From Chryseobacterium gleum (lineage in GTDB: Bacteria > Bacteroidota > Bacteroidia > Flavobacteriales_D > Crocinitomicaceae), in NCBI GenBank assembly GCA_945862165.1, contig CAMAXI010000003.1, forward strand, positions 1-64,000: a stretch of DNA of 64,000 nt, given 5' to 3'. Each line of letters begins with the position of its first letter. The stretch's first letter is position 1. The notes under the pieces are model-generated. The model had not been told where the DNA came from and did not search any database. It saw only the letters and a list, made by a program, of their open reading frames with translations. A program made the position numbers and the translations under genes. Shown one piece after another: positions 28,861 to 39,994 of the stretch.

Positions 28861-29017
28861 TGACGGTCCTTCGAGAGCCTCAGGAACCGTCGAGAGACGA
28901 GGGAACCGTTTAGAGACGAGGGAACCGTCGAGAGACGAGGGAACCGTTGAGAGCCTCAGGAACCGTCGAGAGACGAGGGAACTGTTTAGAGACGAGGGAA
29001 CCGTTGAGAGACGAGGG
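28861..29017. repeat. 19-bp tandem repeat array after guaA
   Basis: After a partial lead-in (TGACGGTCCTTCGAGAGCCT) there are seven exact-length 19-bp units at 28885-29017. Unit types are AACCGTCGAGAGACGAGGG, variants with AACCGTT or AACTGTTTA at the front, and one unit ending GAGCCTCAGG. Only two or three positions vary. No spacers, so it is not CRISPR. Confidence 0.9.
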
Positions 29018-29055
29018 ACGGGAGAAGGTAGAAAATTCAATAATTAGAAAGTAGT

Positions 29056-30780
29056 ATGAAACATTTTTTTGCCTTATTAGTAGTATTTCTTGCGATTCCA
29101 GTTTTCGGACAATTGAATGATAAAGATGTAGTTACCAAAGATGGTAAAAAATGCTACACCTATATTGTTAAAAAAGGTGGGACTTTATTTTCTGTATGTA
29201 AAGAAATTAACGTTCCTATCGATGAAGTTGCTTTATTAAATCCAGAAACAGCAAAGGGTGTTAGAGAAGGGCAAAAATTATTTGTTCCTCTTACAGCAAA
29301 AAAAGTGTTAGAAAATGGAGTGAAATCTTTTTCGTATACCATCCGAGAAGGAGAAACTTTTTATAGCGTTTTAAAGAAATTTTCTATCAGTGAGCAACAA
29401 TTAATCACCGCTAATCCTGGACTAACAAAAGATTTAATTGCAGGTCAAACGATTAATATCCCAGGAAACAAACCAAGTGATTTGGTAGAAAACCCAAAAC
29501 CAACTAAAAAACCAGACACTATTATTGTGCATAAAGTATTAGACCATGAAACTTTGTATAATATTTCAAAAAGGTTTATGGTGACTGTAGATGAACTTTC
29601 TAAACTGAACAATAATATTTCTTCTAGTCAATTAAAACCTGGTATGACTTTACGCGTGCCTATTTATCCTAAAAAAGTAGAGGATGTAGTTGTTCGTCAA
29701 ATTGATTCTATTCCTACTCCCCTTTCAGAAAAAACTGCCATTATAGACACTGCTTTAAAAGTTCGAACGCATGCATTAGCTTTCCTACTCCCATTTAATA
29801 CTGAAAAACAAAATGATCCAACTTCTGCGATTGCTACAGAATTTTACATGGGGGCACAAATTGCAATTGACTCTTTAATATCTCTTGGTTATCAAGGAAA
29901 AGTAGTGGTATTAGATGCCGGGAACGATACTACAACTGTTAGCCAATTATTAAAACAAACAGATGTGTTGAATTCCGAGTTAATTATCGGGCCGTTTAAT
30001 GGGGAAAATTTAGAATTAACAGCAAAATTTTGCAAATTAAACAACATACAATTAGTAAGTCCCATAGTTGCTACAACATCCATTTTAAAAGAAAACTCTC
30101 TTGTAACAAATGCAGTTGCATCTGAAATTACCTTATTGAAAAATATGGCTAAATTCATTCAGCGCAACTACATAGCTGAACAGATATACCTTGTGAAAGT
30201 TGGTCCCAAAGATGATGATTTGTACCAAGCATTTCGTTCTTCCTACTTATCACTTGGAACTAAAAAACTGATTGAAATCCAAGAAAAAGATATCGCAACA
30301 CATCTAAAGAAAGGTAAAAATGCTGTTTTTGTTGTCCCTTCCCGTGACAGAGCCTTAGCTACAAGTATTACAGATCAACTCTCTGCATGGAGTACGAAAC
30401 CAAAATCTCCAATTATTACTATTGTAGGAACCAAAGATTGGGTGAATTTTGATGATATTTCTGCTGAAGCAAAAAATCGATTAAATTTTCATTATGCATC
30501 CTCTGTAGATTTTGACTTAACTAGTAATGAAACAGGAAAATTAAAAAAGTTATATCGCAAAAAATACAATAGTGCATTAACCAAATATGCTGTTCAAGGA
30601 TTTGATGTCACCATGTATTTTGCAAAAAAAATCCTATTAGAACAAAAACCTGGTGACGGTGTTATGAATATCATTAATCCAATTCCGTTGAAAGAAGGTA
30701 ATGGATTTGAAAATAGAGCATCTTACATTTTAAAACAAGACGATTACAAAATTGTAAAAGTTGGAGAAATCAATGACTAA
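29056..30780 (+). CDS. LysM-repeat protein fused to a periplasmic-binding-protein-like domain
   Basis: 574 residues. Signal peptide (1-19, ending FGQ), three LysM repeats (about 34-77, 86-130, 153-200; for example YTIREGETFYSVLKKFSISE) that bind peptidoglycan, then a type I periplasmic-binding fold (about 240-560; LAFLLPFN, YMGAQIAIDSL, ELIIGPFNGEN, VSPIVATTS) like ABC amino-acid receptors. No transporter genes are adjacent, so it is likely a sensor or scaffold rather than an uptake protein. Its last 8 bases overlap hemF. Confidence 0.83.
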   Translation: MKHFFALLVVFLAIPVFGQLNDKDVVTKDGKKCYTYIVKKGGTLFSVCKEINVPIDEVALLNPETAKGVREGQKLFVPLTAKKVLENGVKSFSYTIREGETFYSVLKKFSISEQQLITANPGLTKDLIAGQTINIPGNKPSDLVENPKPTKKPDTIIVHKVLDHETLYNISKRFMVTVDELSKLNNNISSSQLKPGMTLRVPIYPKKVEDVVVRQIDSIPTPLSEKTAIIDTALKVRTHALAFLLPFNTEKQNDPTSAIATEFYMGAQIAIDSLISLGYQGKVVVLDAGNDTTTVSQLLKQTDVLNSELIIGPFNGENLELTAKFCKLNNIQLVSPIVATTSILKENSLVTNAVASEITLLKNMAKFIQRNYIAEQIYLVKVGPKDDDLYQAFRSSYLSLGTKKLIEIQEKDIATHLKKGKNAVFVVPSRDRALATSITDQLSAWSTKPKSPIITIVGTKDWVNFDDISAEAKNRLNFHYASSVDFDLTSNETGKLKKLYRKKYNSALTKYAVQGFDVTMYFAKKILLEQKPGDGVMNIINPIPLKEGNGFENRASYILKQDDYKIVKVGEIND

Positions 30781-31681
30781 AGAAACAATTGCATCTGCTT
30801 ACAAAGCATTACAAGCTACGATTTGTGCAGATTTAGAAAAGTTAGATGGAAAGTCTACTTTTTCTTCCGATAATTGGGACAGAACCGAAGGTGGTGGTGG
30901 ATTAACTCGTGTAATTAAAGATGGAAATCTATTAGAAAAAGGAGGGGTTGCTTTTTCTGCAGTACATGGAGAAGTTTCACCAGCCATGAAATCGCAATTA
31001 CATTTGGAAGGAGAATCTTTTTTTGCGACGGGAGTTTCCATTGTTTTACATCCACATAGTCCACATGTTCCGATTATTCATATGAATGTTCGTTATTTTG
31101 AATTAGATAATGGGACCTATTGGTTTGGCGGAGGTATTGACTTAACTCCACACTATGTAATTCCTGCCCAGGCAACGCTATTTCACCAACGTTTAAAAAC
31201 TATTTGCGACAAGTTTGATTCTAGTTTCTATGGAAAACATAAACCTTGGGCGGATACTTATTTTCATATTCCCCATCGCAATGAATCACGCGGTATTGGA
31301 GGAATATTCTTTGATCATTTATCCGAAAATAACACGGATTTAACTAAAGAACAATTATTCGCATATTGCTCAACGTTAGCTAGTTCATTTGTAACAATCT
31401 ATTCAGAACAAGTAGAACTTGGCAGAACTAAAACGATTGAACCGCATCATTTAGCTTGGCGTAATTTACGTCGTGGAAGGTATGTAGAATTTAACTTAGT
31501 TCATGACAAAGGAACAAAATTTGGTTTGTTTTCCGGCGGTAGAACAGAATCTATTTTGATGTCTTTGCCACCAATGGCAAATTGGGAATATCAATATGAA
31601 GTAGAAGCAGGGAGTGAAGAAGCGAAGACATTGGAATGGTTAGGGAAAGTTACGAGTTACTTTCCTTACGGAAATGAGTGA
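30773..31681 (+). CDS. hemF: Oxygen-dependent coproporphyrinogen III oxidase
   Basis: 302 residues. Contains the family blocks GGGGLTRVI, HPHSPHVPIIHMNVRYFE, WFGGGIDLTPHY, HRNESRGIGGIFFDH and RYVEFNLVHDKGTKFGLFSG. It performs the two oxidative decarboxylations giving protoporphyrinogen IX in haem synthesis. The ATG at 30773 overlaps the upstream gene's 3' end by 8 bases; a TTG four codons earlier is less likely. The overlap suggests coupling to the LysM gene. Confidence 0.94.
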   Translation: MTKETIASAYKALQATICADLEKLDGKSTFSSDNWDRTEGGGGLTRVIKDGNLLEKGGVAFSAVHGEVSPAMKSQLHLEGESFFATGVSIVLHPHSPHVPIIHMNVRYFELDNGTYWFGGGIDLTPHYVIPAQATLFHQRLKTICDKFDSSFYGKHKPWADTYFHIPHRNESRGIGGIFFDHLSENNTDLTKEQLFAYCSTLASSFVTIYSEQVELGRTKTIEPHHLAWRNLRRGRYVEFNLVHDKGTKFGLFSGGRTESILMSLPPMANWEYQYEVEAGSEEAKTLEWLGKVTSYFPYGNE

Positions 31682-31723
31682 AGAGGTACGAGAGGCTGAG
31701 ATTTTATATAAACTACACACAAA

Positions 31724-32113
31724 ATGAAATACATCTTATTATTTTTAATTTTCCAGACAAGTGCTCTCGTTTATTCGCAAGTATCTTTTTCTTGTACCTA
31801 TAGAGAATATTGTGATTGGAATAATTACACAAAAAAGTTTGAAAATTGTGAAGGTTATGAGGAATCTTCTTTGTTTGTGATGAATGAAGCTGAAACCGTT
31901 TTTACACATACAACAGAAACGATAAAATCTTCCTATTTTGTAAAAAGTAGTGAATACGATAAAGAGAATGATGTTTACACCTATTTTGTAACAAGTGATG
32001 TTGGAAATGACTATTACTATATATTTGATATAAAAAATAAAGAAGTGAGAATTCTAATTACAAAAGAGGATACTATTGAATTATTACGCTTTTATGTAAA
32101 GGCAATATTTTAA
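31724..32113 (+). CDS. Small secreted hypothetical protein
   Basis: 129 residues. A signal peptide (MKYILLFLIFQTSALVYSQ) precedes a short beta-rich domain with three Cys in the mature part (SCTYREYCDWN and FENCEGYEE). No family recognised. It lies 42 bases after hemF and just upstream of another small secreted protein on the same strand. Confidence 0.6.
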   Translation: MKYILLFLIFQTSALVYSQVSFSCTYREYCDWNNYTKKFENCEGYEESSLFVMNEAETVFTHTTETIKSSYFVKSSEYDKENDVYTYFVTSDVGNDYYYIFDIKNKEVRILITKEDTIELLRFYVKAIF

Positions 32114-32138
32114 ATGATACCACCAATAAATTAAACCA

Positions 32139-32585
32139 ATGAAAAGCATAGTTATAATAATTTTAATGTTGTTTAGTTTACAACTTAAAGCACAATTCTC
32201 TAATTTATTGGTGTTTGTTGGACCAAAATTTAATTTCAATTTTGGGAATGGTCAACATCGTTTTAGTGGTGGATTAGAAGCGTCAGCATGGACTTTAAAT
32301 AATAATAGTATCCCTTTTGGTGCTGATTTTGGATTTGAATTTGAAAGAGATAGATGTCGTATATACAGCGAATTACAAGCCGGTGCAATTTTGGGGGTAT
32401 CTGTTGGTCCCGTATTAGAATTAACTAAAGAAACACATGCTATAGGTTTCCAAGGTTCCGCATGGGCTGCTATATTTCTTGGTGTAGATATGCGCTATCG
32501 ACGTATAAATGCTACGAATTATTTTGCTCCAGGTATCTTTTTTAAATACCCAGTTTTAGAAAAAGGAAATTTACCTTATTTTTAA
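32139..32585 (+). CDS. Small secreted or outer-membrane hypothetical protein
   Basis: 148 residues with a signal peptide (MKSIVIIILMLFSLQLKAQ). The mature part is Gly/Phe-rich with alternating strands (FVGPKFNFNFGNGQHRFSGG, GADFGFEFERDRCRIYSEL, AAIFLGVDMRYRRI), suggesting a small barrel. Function unknown. It converges with an OmpA-domain gene whose stop is 5 bases away. Confidence 0.6.
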   Translation: MKSIVIIILMLFSLQLKAQFSNLLVFVGPKFNFNFGNGQHRFSGGLEASAWTLNNNSIPFGADFGFEFERDRCRIYSELQAGAILGVSVGPVLELTKETHAIGFQGSAWAAIFLGVDMRYRRINATNYFAPGIFFKYPVLEKGNLPYF

Positions 32586-32590
32586 GCTAT

Positions 32591-33454
32591 TTAAATAAAG
32601 GTAAAGTCTACCCTACGGTTACGTTGTTTACCGTTGTCTGTTTTGTTATTGTCGACAGGTTCATCTTCCCCTTTAAAATCTGTAACAACCTTGTGCGGCG
32701 GCAAACCACACTTGACAAAAAAGTCCTGAATTGATTTTGCTCTACGCTCGGAAAGATCTTTATTATAAGCATTAGATCCATCTGCATCGGTATGTCCTGT
32801 AATTTTTATGCGTAAATCTGTATGATCTAATACTACACGTACCATTTCTTTTAGATAAGCATTGTATTCCAGTTTTAAACTGTCTTTATCGTAATCAAAA
32901 TAGATTGGTTCAAACACAAAGTTTTTTCGTTCCCATTCACGTATTGCAGGTGCTTTGCGTTTTTGATTCAGATCTTGAATAAAGACATCTCTCCAACTTT
33001 GATGCAACATAATCATTTCCGTATTCGAGAATTCTGCAGTTGATCGATACATTGTGATTTTACCCGTTGTTTTTCGTCCAGCTAATTGTAAATAAGTACC
33101 AGAAAGGTAACCAGTAATTGTATCAAAAGACAGTTTTGCTTCAAACGGAATCCATGTGATTTTTGGAGTCGTTTTTTTTGTTTCAGTCACGTACTGTTTA
33201 AATTTTATTGAAATACTATCTACTATGCTTCCTTTGATTTTCTGAATCATGAAACAGTCTGACTTAGTTGCTTCTTCCCGTGTTCGTCCTGTTAAATTTT
33301 TATCGGAGGTAATTATTTCTAGAAATAAGACAGATGCTTCCGAAAGTTTTGCTCCGTCACGGACCATTACCCCTTGCCAAATACCATCCATTTTTACTTG
33401 CGTAAAAGTGTTGAAAATCCACAAGCAAAGAATTAAAGTAGTAAACATTTTCAT
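32591..33454 (-). CDS. OmpA-family protein with an N-terminal extracytoplasmic domain
   Basis: 287 residues. Signal peptide (about 1-18), an N-terminal beta-rich domain (about 20-150; GIWQGVMVRDGAKLSEASV) and a C-terminal OmpA peptidoglycan-binding domain (about 178-287; IYFDYDKDSL, KITGHTDADGS, LSERRAKSIQDF, GKQRNRRVDF). It probably tethers an outer-membrane or periplasmic assembly to peptidoglycan. Divergent from the peroxidase gene. Confidence 0.82.
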   Translation of the reverse strand: MKMFTTLILCLWIFNTFTQVKMDGIWQGVMVRDGAKLSEASVLFLEIITSDKNLTGRTREEATKSDCFMIQKIKGSIVDSISIKFKQYVTETKKTTPKITWIPFEAKLSFDTITGYLSGTYLQLAGRKTTGKITMYRSTAEFSNTEMIMLHQSWRDVFIQDLNQKRKAPAIREWERKNFVFEPIYFDYDKDSLKLEYNAYLKEMVRVVLDHTDLRIKITGHTDADGSNAYNKDLSERRAKSIQDFFVKCGLPPHKVVTDFKGEDEPVDNNKTDNGKQRNRRVDFTFI

Positions 33455-33499
33455 ACAAAAGTTAAACGATAATTTAATAATTTTGTTACATTTTAAGAT

Positions 33500-33507
33500 T
33501 ATATTTG
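33500..33507 (+). promoter_or_regulatory. -7 promoter element of the glutathione peroxidase gene
   Basis: TATATTTG, with TTTG 14 bases further upstream (closer than usual). The start codon lies 23 bases downstream. Confidence 0.45.
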
Positions 33508-33529
33508 TTGGAAACGAAAACTTACAAAA

Positions 33530-34063
33530 ATGAAAACACTTATATTATTATTGAGTTTATTTATGGTAATAAATTCACATGCGCAAACTATTTATGATTT
33601 TAAGGTAAGTGATATTGAAGGTCATTTATTTGACCTAGCAACTTTAAAAGGTAAAAAAGTAATGATTGTTAATACCGCTTCAAAATGTGGATTAACTCCT
33701 CAATTCGAACAACTTCAACAACTATACACCCAATTTAAAGATAGTAATTTCGTGATAGTTGGTTTTCCAAGTAATGATTTTTATAAGCAAGACCCAGGAA
33801 ATAATGAAGAAATAAAATCATTTTGCATTAAAAATTACGGGGTTACTTTTCCGATGATGGGTAAAATTGTTGTAAAGGGAGATACGATTGAACCGCTGTA
33901 TCAATTTTTAACGACCAAGTCTAAAAATGGACTAGAGGATAATGAGGTAAAGTGGAATTTTCAAAAATATTTAATTAACGAACAAGGTAAGTTGGTCCGA
34001 GTTGTAAGCCCTCGTGTTAAGCCGATGGACGAGAGCATTATAGATTGGATTAGAAGTAAGTAA
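33530..34063 (+). CDS. Glutathione peroxidase family protein, Cys type, exported
   Basis: 177 residues. Signal peptide (MKTLILLLSLFMVINSHAQ) and a thioredoxin-like peroxidase fold with the catalytic tetrad Cys53 (NTASKCGLTP), Gln87 (KQDPG), Trp142 and Asn143 (KWNFQKY). Cys99 in SFCIKNYGVTFP is placed like the resolving cysteine of thioredoxin-dependent members. The usual PCNQF motif reads PSNDF. It reduces peroxides in the periplasm, probably with thioredoxin rather than glutathione. Confidence 0.88.
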   Translation: MKTLILLLSLFMVINSHAQTIYDFKVSDIEGHLFDLATLKGKKVMIVNTASKCGLTPQFEQLQQLYTQFKDSNFVIVGFPSNDFYKQDPGNNEEIKSFCIKNYGVTFPMMGKIVVKGDTIEPLYQFLTTKSKNGLEDNEVKWNFQKYLINEQGKLVRVVSPRVKPMDESIIDWIRSK

Positions 34064-34097
34064 TTTTTCAACATTTACCCTCCTTTTTTGTTGATAA

Positions 34098-36146
<2,049 letters not shown>

Positions 36147-36210
36147 GAGACTTTAGAGAAAAGACTGAAAGACATTAGATAAAAGACATCAGACATTAGA
36201 CTAGTAGATA

Positions 36211-36249
36211 AAAAAAACGTTCTTGATTGATTTCAAGAACGTTTTTTTT
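36211..36249. terminator. Bidirectional terminator after gyrB
   Basis: AAAAAAACGTTCTTGA-TTGATT-TCAAGAACGTTTTTTT, 16-bp stem with A and T runs. It separates convergent gyrB and the DUF4143 gene. The 60 bases before it are a low-complexity tract of AAAGACATTAGA-like words. Confidence 0.9.
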
Positions 36250-36254
36250 GTTTA

Positions 36255-37394
36255 TTAAAGTGGCAGATGGATTAACTCTTTTAATGAAGTTACAGTGATT
36301 TTATCTTTTAAAGGATATGTTTTGGAAGTAGGAACGATTACATATAAATGATCTAACTGTAAATCTTCCATCGCGGAATAGGAACCTCTGGATAAATTAG
36401 GCGAATCGCTATATTTAATTTCGAAACCAATACGCTTTCCTCCCCTAAATAATAGCACATCTAATTCTGCTCCACCATGGGTATTCCAAAAAAATATTTC
36501 ATCGTCTTTAAATTTACTTTTCAATTGTTCGATAACAAAACCCTCCCAAGATGCCCCTATTTTAGGATGCGTAACTAATTGTTTTTCATTTAATCCTAAT
36601 AAAGCATGTAATAATCCTGTATCACGGATAAACAATTTAGGCGATTTCACTTGTCTCTTTGAAATATTTTCAAACCAAGGTTGCTGCAAATAAATCATAT
36701 AGGTTCCGGACAAAATATCTAAATAATGTTGTATAGTATGGCTGGATAATCCTAACGATTTTCCAATTTCGGAAGAATTCAAAATATTCCCGTGATAATG
36801 TGCGAGCATATACCAAAACTTTCGAAGTCTTTCCGTTGGTATATTTATACCTAGCTGCGGAATATCTCTTTCTAAAAAAGTACGAATAAAATTATTGCGC
36901 CAATTGATACTTTTCGTTTCCGAATTCGCTAAGTAAGACAAAGGAAATCCACCACGCATCCATAAATTTTGTTGTGCATCCACACCAAGTTCCGTTAACG
37001 TAAATCCTACCATGTCAATAAAATGAATCCTACCCGCTAATGATTCTGAAGCCCCTTTAATTAAAGATGGAGAAGCACTACCCAAAATCACAAATCGGGT
37101 ATCCTTTCTTTTTTTATCTGCGAGTACCCGAAGTAAGGAAAACAAAGCGGGCTTCAATTGAATCTCATCAATTACAATTATTCCTGTTAATGTTTCTAGA
37201 GCCAACATTGGTTGTTCAAACAAAAAAGCATCTCTAGGGTCTTCTAAATCAAAATAATGTAGCGTAAAATCAGGGTGTGTAATTGCTTTAGAAAGTGTTG
37301 TTTTACCACATTGACGCGGACCTAAAATTGCAGTGATAGGATTGTCATCAATTGATTCCAACAACTCTGACAGTAAAAAATTCCTTAAAACCAT
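36255..37394 (-). CDS. AAA-type ATPase with DUF4143 (restriction-endonuclease-like) domain
   Basis: 379 residues from MVLRNFLL. Walker A GPRQCGKTT (about 30), Walker B IIVIDEIQ, sensor motif FVILGSASPSLI, a winged-helix middle region, and a C-terminal DUF4143 domain with a PD-(D/E)XK-like core (GAELDVLLFRGGKRIGFEIKYS). The family is common, usually single, and its function is not established. A TTG three codons upstream is less likely than the ATG. It is divergent from the helicase across a long inverted repeat. Confidence 0.85.
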   Translation of the reverse strand: MVLRNFLLSELLESIDDNPITAILGPRQCGKTTLSKAITHPDFTLHYFDLEDPRDAFLFEQPMLALETLTGIIVIDEIQLKPALFSLLRVLADKKRKDTRFVILGSASPSLIKGASESLAGRIHFIDMVGFTLTELGVDAQQNLWMRGGFPLSYLANSETKSINWRNNFIRTFLERDIPQLGINIPTERLRKFWYMLAHYHGNILNSSEIGKSLGLSSHTIQHYLDILSGTYMIYLQQPWFENISKRQVKSPKLFIRDTGLLHALLGLNEKQLVTHPKIGASWEGFVIEQLKSKFKDDEIFFWNTHGGAELDVLLFRGGKRIGFEIKYSDSPNLSRGSYSAMEDLQLDHLYVIVPTSKTYPLKDKITVTSLKELIHLPL

Positions 37395-37454
37395 GATTAA
37401 CAATTTGTTTTATAGAAACAAAAATACAAAAATAAATATAAAATATAATAATTA

Positions 37455-37493
37455 ACCTTGAAATTTTGAAGTTCGACTTCAAAATTTCAAGGT
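37455..37493. repeat. Perfect 18-bp inverted repeat in a divergent intergenic gap
   Basis: ACCTTGAAATTTTGAAGT at 37455-37472 and its exact complement at 37476-37493 around TCG. It sits between two divergent starts, where no terminator is expected. Downstream is TTTCTACTTTCTACTTTCTA, a 7-bp repeat next to the helicase start. Confidence 0.8.
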
Positions 37494-37576
37494 AAAAGTA
37501 AGAGATATAGGATTTAAAATTTATCATTTTTATAGATTATGTACACTTTCTACTTTCTACTTTCTACTTTTACCAC

Positions 37577-39406
37577 ATGAACGAATTACATCCACACCAA
37601 CAGCAATTGCTTTCATTGATTTCCTTAGAAATGAAAGAGCAAGAAAACCGTTATACTTTAGACCCGAAATCGGGTTTAAAACAGTTGAAAGCAGATGGTT
37701 TAGTATTACATCCGATTACAGTAGTTCGAAAAAGTTTTGGATATGCAGATTACCCGGAGATATCTTTTAAATTACCATATACAACAGACACATCTAATTT
37801 CAGAGATAATGTAGCGATTGAATGTTTCTTAGAGGGAGAAACTCCTATAAAAGGAACTTTACTTGGAATGGAAGGCCAGAAAGGTGAATTTCGTTTATTC
37901 GCGCCGGATTTTCCAGACTGGATGGAGGAGAAAGGAGTTGGCATAAAACTAGCACCGGATCATCGTACAAGTGAAATGATGTTAGCTGCTGTAAAAGATA
38001 TCCAGCAACATAAATCGGTAGATGAAATTTTCACTAAAATTCATGGTGCAGAATATTTCAGTCAAGATTTACTTTTAAACAAAAAAATTGAATTCAAGAA
38101 TCAAACGTTAAATACTAGCCAGGAACAGGCTGTAAAAGCGATACTTGATAATGAATCTCTAATAATACTTCACGGGCCTCCAGGAACAGGGAAAACGACT
38201 ACATTAATCGAAGGGATTGTACAATTGATTCAGCAAGGAAAACGCATCCTAGTAACTGCTCCAAGCAACACAGCGGTTGACAATATTGCAAAAGGATTAG
38301 TAATTCAAGGTGTAAAGATTTTACGTGTAGGTAATTCTCTCAAAGTGGATGATGTGATTTTTCCCTATACACCTGAAGGTAAAATGGAGGGTGCAAAAGA
38401 ACATAAAGAAATCAAAAAATTAAAAATTCGTGCAGAGGAATTGCGTCGAATGTCCTATCAATACAAACGGAATTTTGGACGTGATGAACGTGAACAACGC
38501 GGATTATTATTGAAAGAAGTGAAAATTATCCGTAAAGAAATTAGAGACATCCGAAATTATTTTGACGCAAAATTATTTGATCAAGCAGAAGTGATTTTAG
38601 GAACGCCAATTGGACTTGCCGACTTTTTACCTAAAACCGCGCATTTTGACACGTTAGTGATGGATGAAGCAGGACAAGCGATTGAAGCATTGGCTTGGAT
38701 TGTTTTCCCACTTGCAAAAACATGGGTATTGGCAGGTGATCCATTCCAACTTCCTCCAACCGTATTGTCTCAATCTGCAGAAAAACAAGGACTTTCCATT
38801 TCTATTTTAGAACACAGTATTAATCGTTGTAAAGATGTTTATTTTTTAGATACACAATACAGGATGCGTAAATCTATTGCCGATTTTTCGAGTAACTATT
38901 TCTATTATTCAGCTTTACAAACACCAGACAATCAAAAAGATATTAATCAACACATTATATATTACGATACCGCGGGTACAGGATTTGATGAACAGTCGGG
39001 CACAGATGGAAACAGTTTAATGAATGAAGGCGAATTGTCAATCGTTCAAAAAATCATTGAACTAGAAAAGTTAGACCATTCCTCGATTGCGTTTATCTCA
39101 CCTTATTCTGGACAAGTGCAATTAGCGAAAGAGCTATTACCTGCAGGAATATTGATTAGTACTATTGATAGTTTTCAAGGACAAGAAAAAGAAATCATCT
39201 TACTTTCCTTGGTTCGTTCAAACGTTGATGCAATTATTGGTTTTTTAAAAGATTACCGCAGAATGAATGTCGCATTAACACGTGCAAAAGAACAACTTTT
39301 TGTTATAGGTGATAGCTCTACGATTGGTCAAGATCCTTTTTACAGTAAATTTTTGGAGTATATGGAACACGTTGGAGGATATAAAAGTGCGTGGGAGTTG
39401 ATGTGA
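37577..39406 (+). CDS. Superfamily 1B helicase, SMUBP-2/IGHMBP2-like
   Basis: 609 residues. An N-terminal stalk/beta region (about 1-175), then SF1 motifs: I HGPPGTGKTTT (about 199), Ia VTAPSNTAVDNIA, II DEAGQA, III GDPFQLPPT, V TIDSFQGQEKEIILLSLVRSN and VI RRMNVALTRAK. Family members unwind RNA/DNA 5' to 3'. The region 265-330 (RAEELRRMSYQYKR, KEVKIIRKEIRDIR) is a coiled-coil insertion, as in the family. Single gene. Confidence 0.88.
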   Translation: MNELHPHQQQLLSLISLEMKEQENRYTLDPKSGLKQLKADGLVLHPITVVRKSFGYADYPEISFKLPYTTDTSNFRDNVAIECFLEGETPIKGTLLGMEGQKGEFRLFAPDFPDWMEEKGVGIKLAPDHRTSEMMLAAVKDIQQHKSVDEIFTKIHGAEYFSQDLLLNKKIEFKNQTLNTSQEQAVKAILDNESLIILHGPPGTGKTTTLIEGIVQLIQQGKRILVTAPSNTAVDNIAKGLVIQGVKILRVGNSLKVDDVIFPYTPEGKMEGAKEHKEIKKLKIRAEELRRMSYQYKRNFGRDEREQRGLLLKEVKIIRKEIRDIRNYFDAKLFDQAEVILGTPIGLADFLPKTAHFDTLVMDEAGQAIEALAWIVFPLAKTWVLAGDPFQLPPTVLSQSAEKQGLSISILEHSINRCKDVYFLDTQYRMRKSIADFSSNYFYYSALQTPDNQKDINQHIIYYDTAGTGFDEQSGTDGNSLMNEGELSIVQKIIELEKLDHSSIAFISPYSGQVQLAKELLPAGILISTIDSFQGQEKEIILLSLVRSNVDAIIGFLKDYRRMNVALTRAKEQLFVIGDSSTIGQDPFYSKFLEYMEHVGGYKSAWELM

Positions 39407-39510
39407 TGGAAGATTGGCAAATTAGTAAATTACAGATTACAGCCCTTCGACAAGCTCTGGGTAAAATTTAGAGATTGGAAGATTACAGATTTATTATGAT
39501 TGATTTTAAG
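39407..39510. repeat. Low-complexity intergenic tract with CCCTTCGACAAGCTC word
   Basis: Contains GAAGATTGGCAAATTAGTAA, ACAGATTACAG repeats and CCCTTCGACAAGCTCTGGG, related to the words at 27190 and 60758. No ORF or terminator hairpin is seen. Confidence 0.45.
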
Positions 39511-39520
39511 CAGATATCAA

Positions 39521-39913
39521 TTATAACATTCGTTTTTTGAGTTCTTCGGTGGGAATGAGACAGGATGTTTGGTTTTTGAAAAAGTGTTTTCTGTTTTTGG
39601 CAATTAGGTTGTAGACGAAATCACGAATTGGGCGCGGAAAAATTAGTAGAACGAGAAAAATTTTAGACAGTATATTCAATGCTGCGAATGCACGAATTGC
39701 GGCTGAGGATTTTGTGTGTATTTTATTTTGTTGAAGATAAATTACAGTTGAATAGACATTTAGAGGTAAATTATTTGCTTGTAGAAATTCTTGTCCGAAC
39801 TTGGATTGTAACGAAGCAAATTGAAATATTTTTTTTGAATCGTGTTTAATAATAAATTGCACGGATTTATTGCATAGGATACAATCGGAATCAAAAAGAA
39901 GAATGTGCGACAT
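39521..39913 (-). CDS. DCC-family thiol-disulfide oxidoreductase (DUF393)
   Basis: 130 residues. The defining motif near the N-terminus is FDSDCILCNKSVQF (D-x-x-C-x-x-C) and the fold is thioredoxin-like; FASLQSKFGQEFL and YNLIAKNRKHFF match DUF393. A hydrophobic stretch at about 80-95 could touch the membrane. The DCC family is predicted to do thiol-disulfide exchange; substrates are unknown. It follows the DEAD-box gene on the same strand. Confidence 0.8.
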   Translation of the reverse strand: MSHILLFDSDCILCNKSVQFIIKHDSKKIFQFASLQSKFGQEFLQANNLPLNVYSTVIYLQQNKIHTKSSAAIRAFAALNILSKIFLVLLIFPRPIRDFVYNLIAKNRKHFFKNQTSCLIPTEELKKRML

Positions 39914-39971
39914 TGGTATTTTTATTTAATAAAAAATATTGTAACAATCTTATTATGCAATTATACTTAGT

Positions 39972-39990
39972 AATGTTGCAGTGCAACATT
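39972..39990. repeat. Palindrome AATGTTGCA-G-TGCAACATT
   Basis: 9-bp perfect stem, 4 bases beyond the stop codon of the DEAD-box gene. It shares the word ATGTTGCA/TGCAACAT with copies at 45100-45121 and 54240-54260. Confidence 0.7.
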
Positions 39991-39994
39991 GCTA

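Noticed and set aside
28861-29017. CRISPR array or minus-strand coding repeat
   Set aside because: 19-bp units without spacers; the 61-codon minus-strand reading is a by-product of the repeat.
33530-34063. Selenocysteine-type glutathione peroxidase
   Set aside because: The active-site codon at residue 53 is a normal Cys codon (TGT), not TGA.
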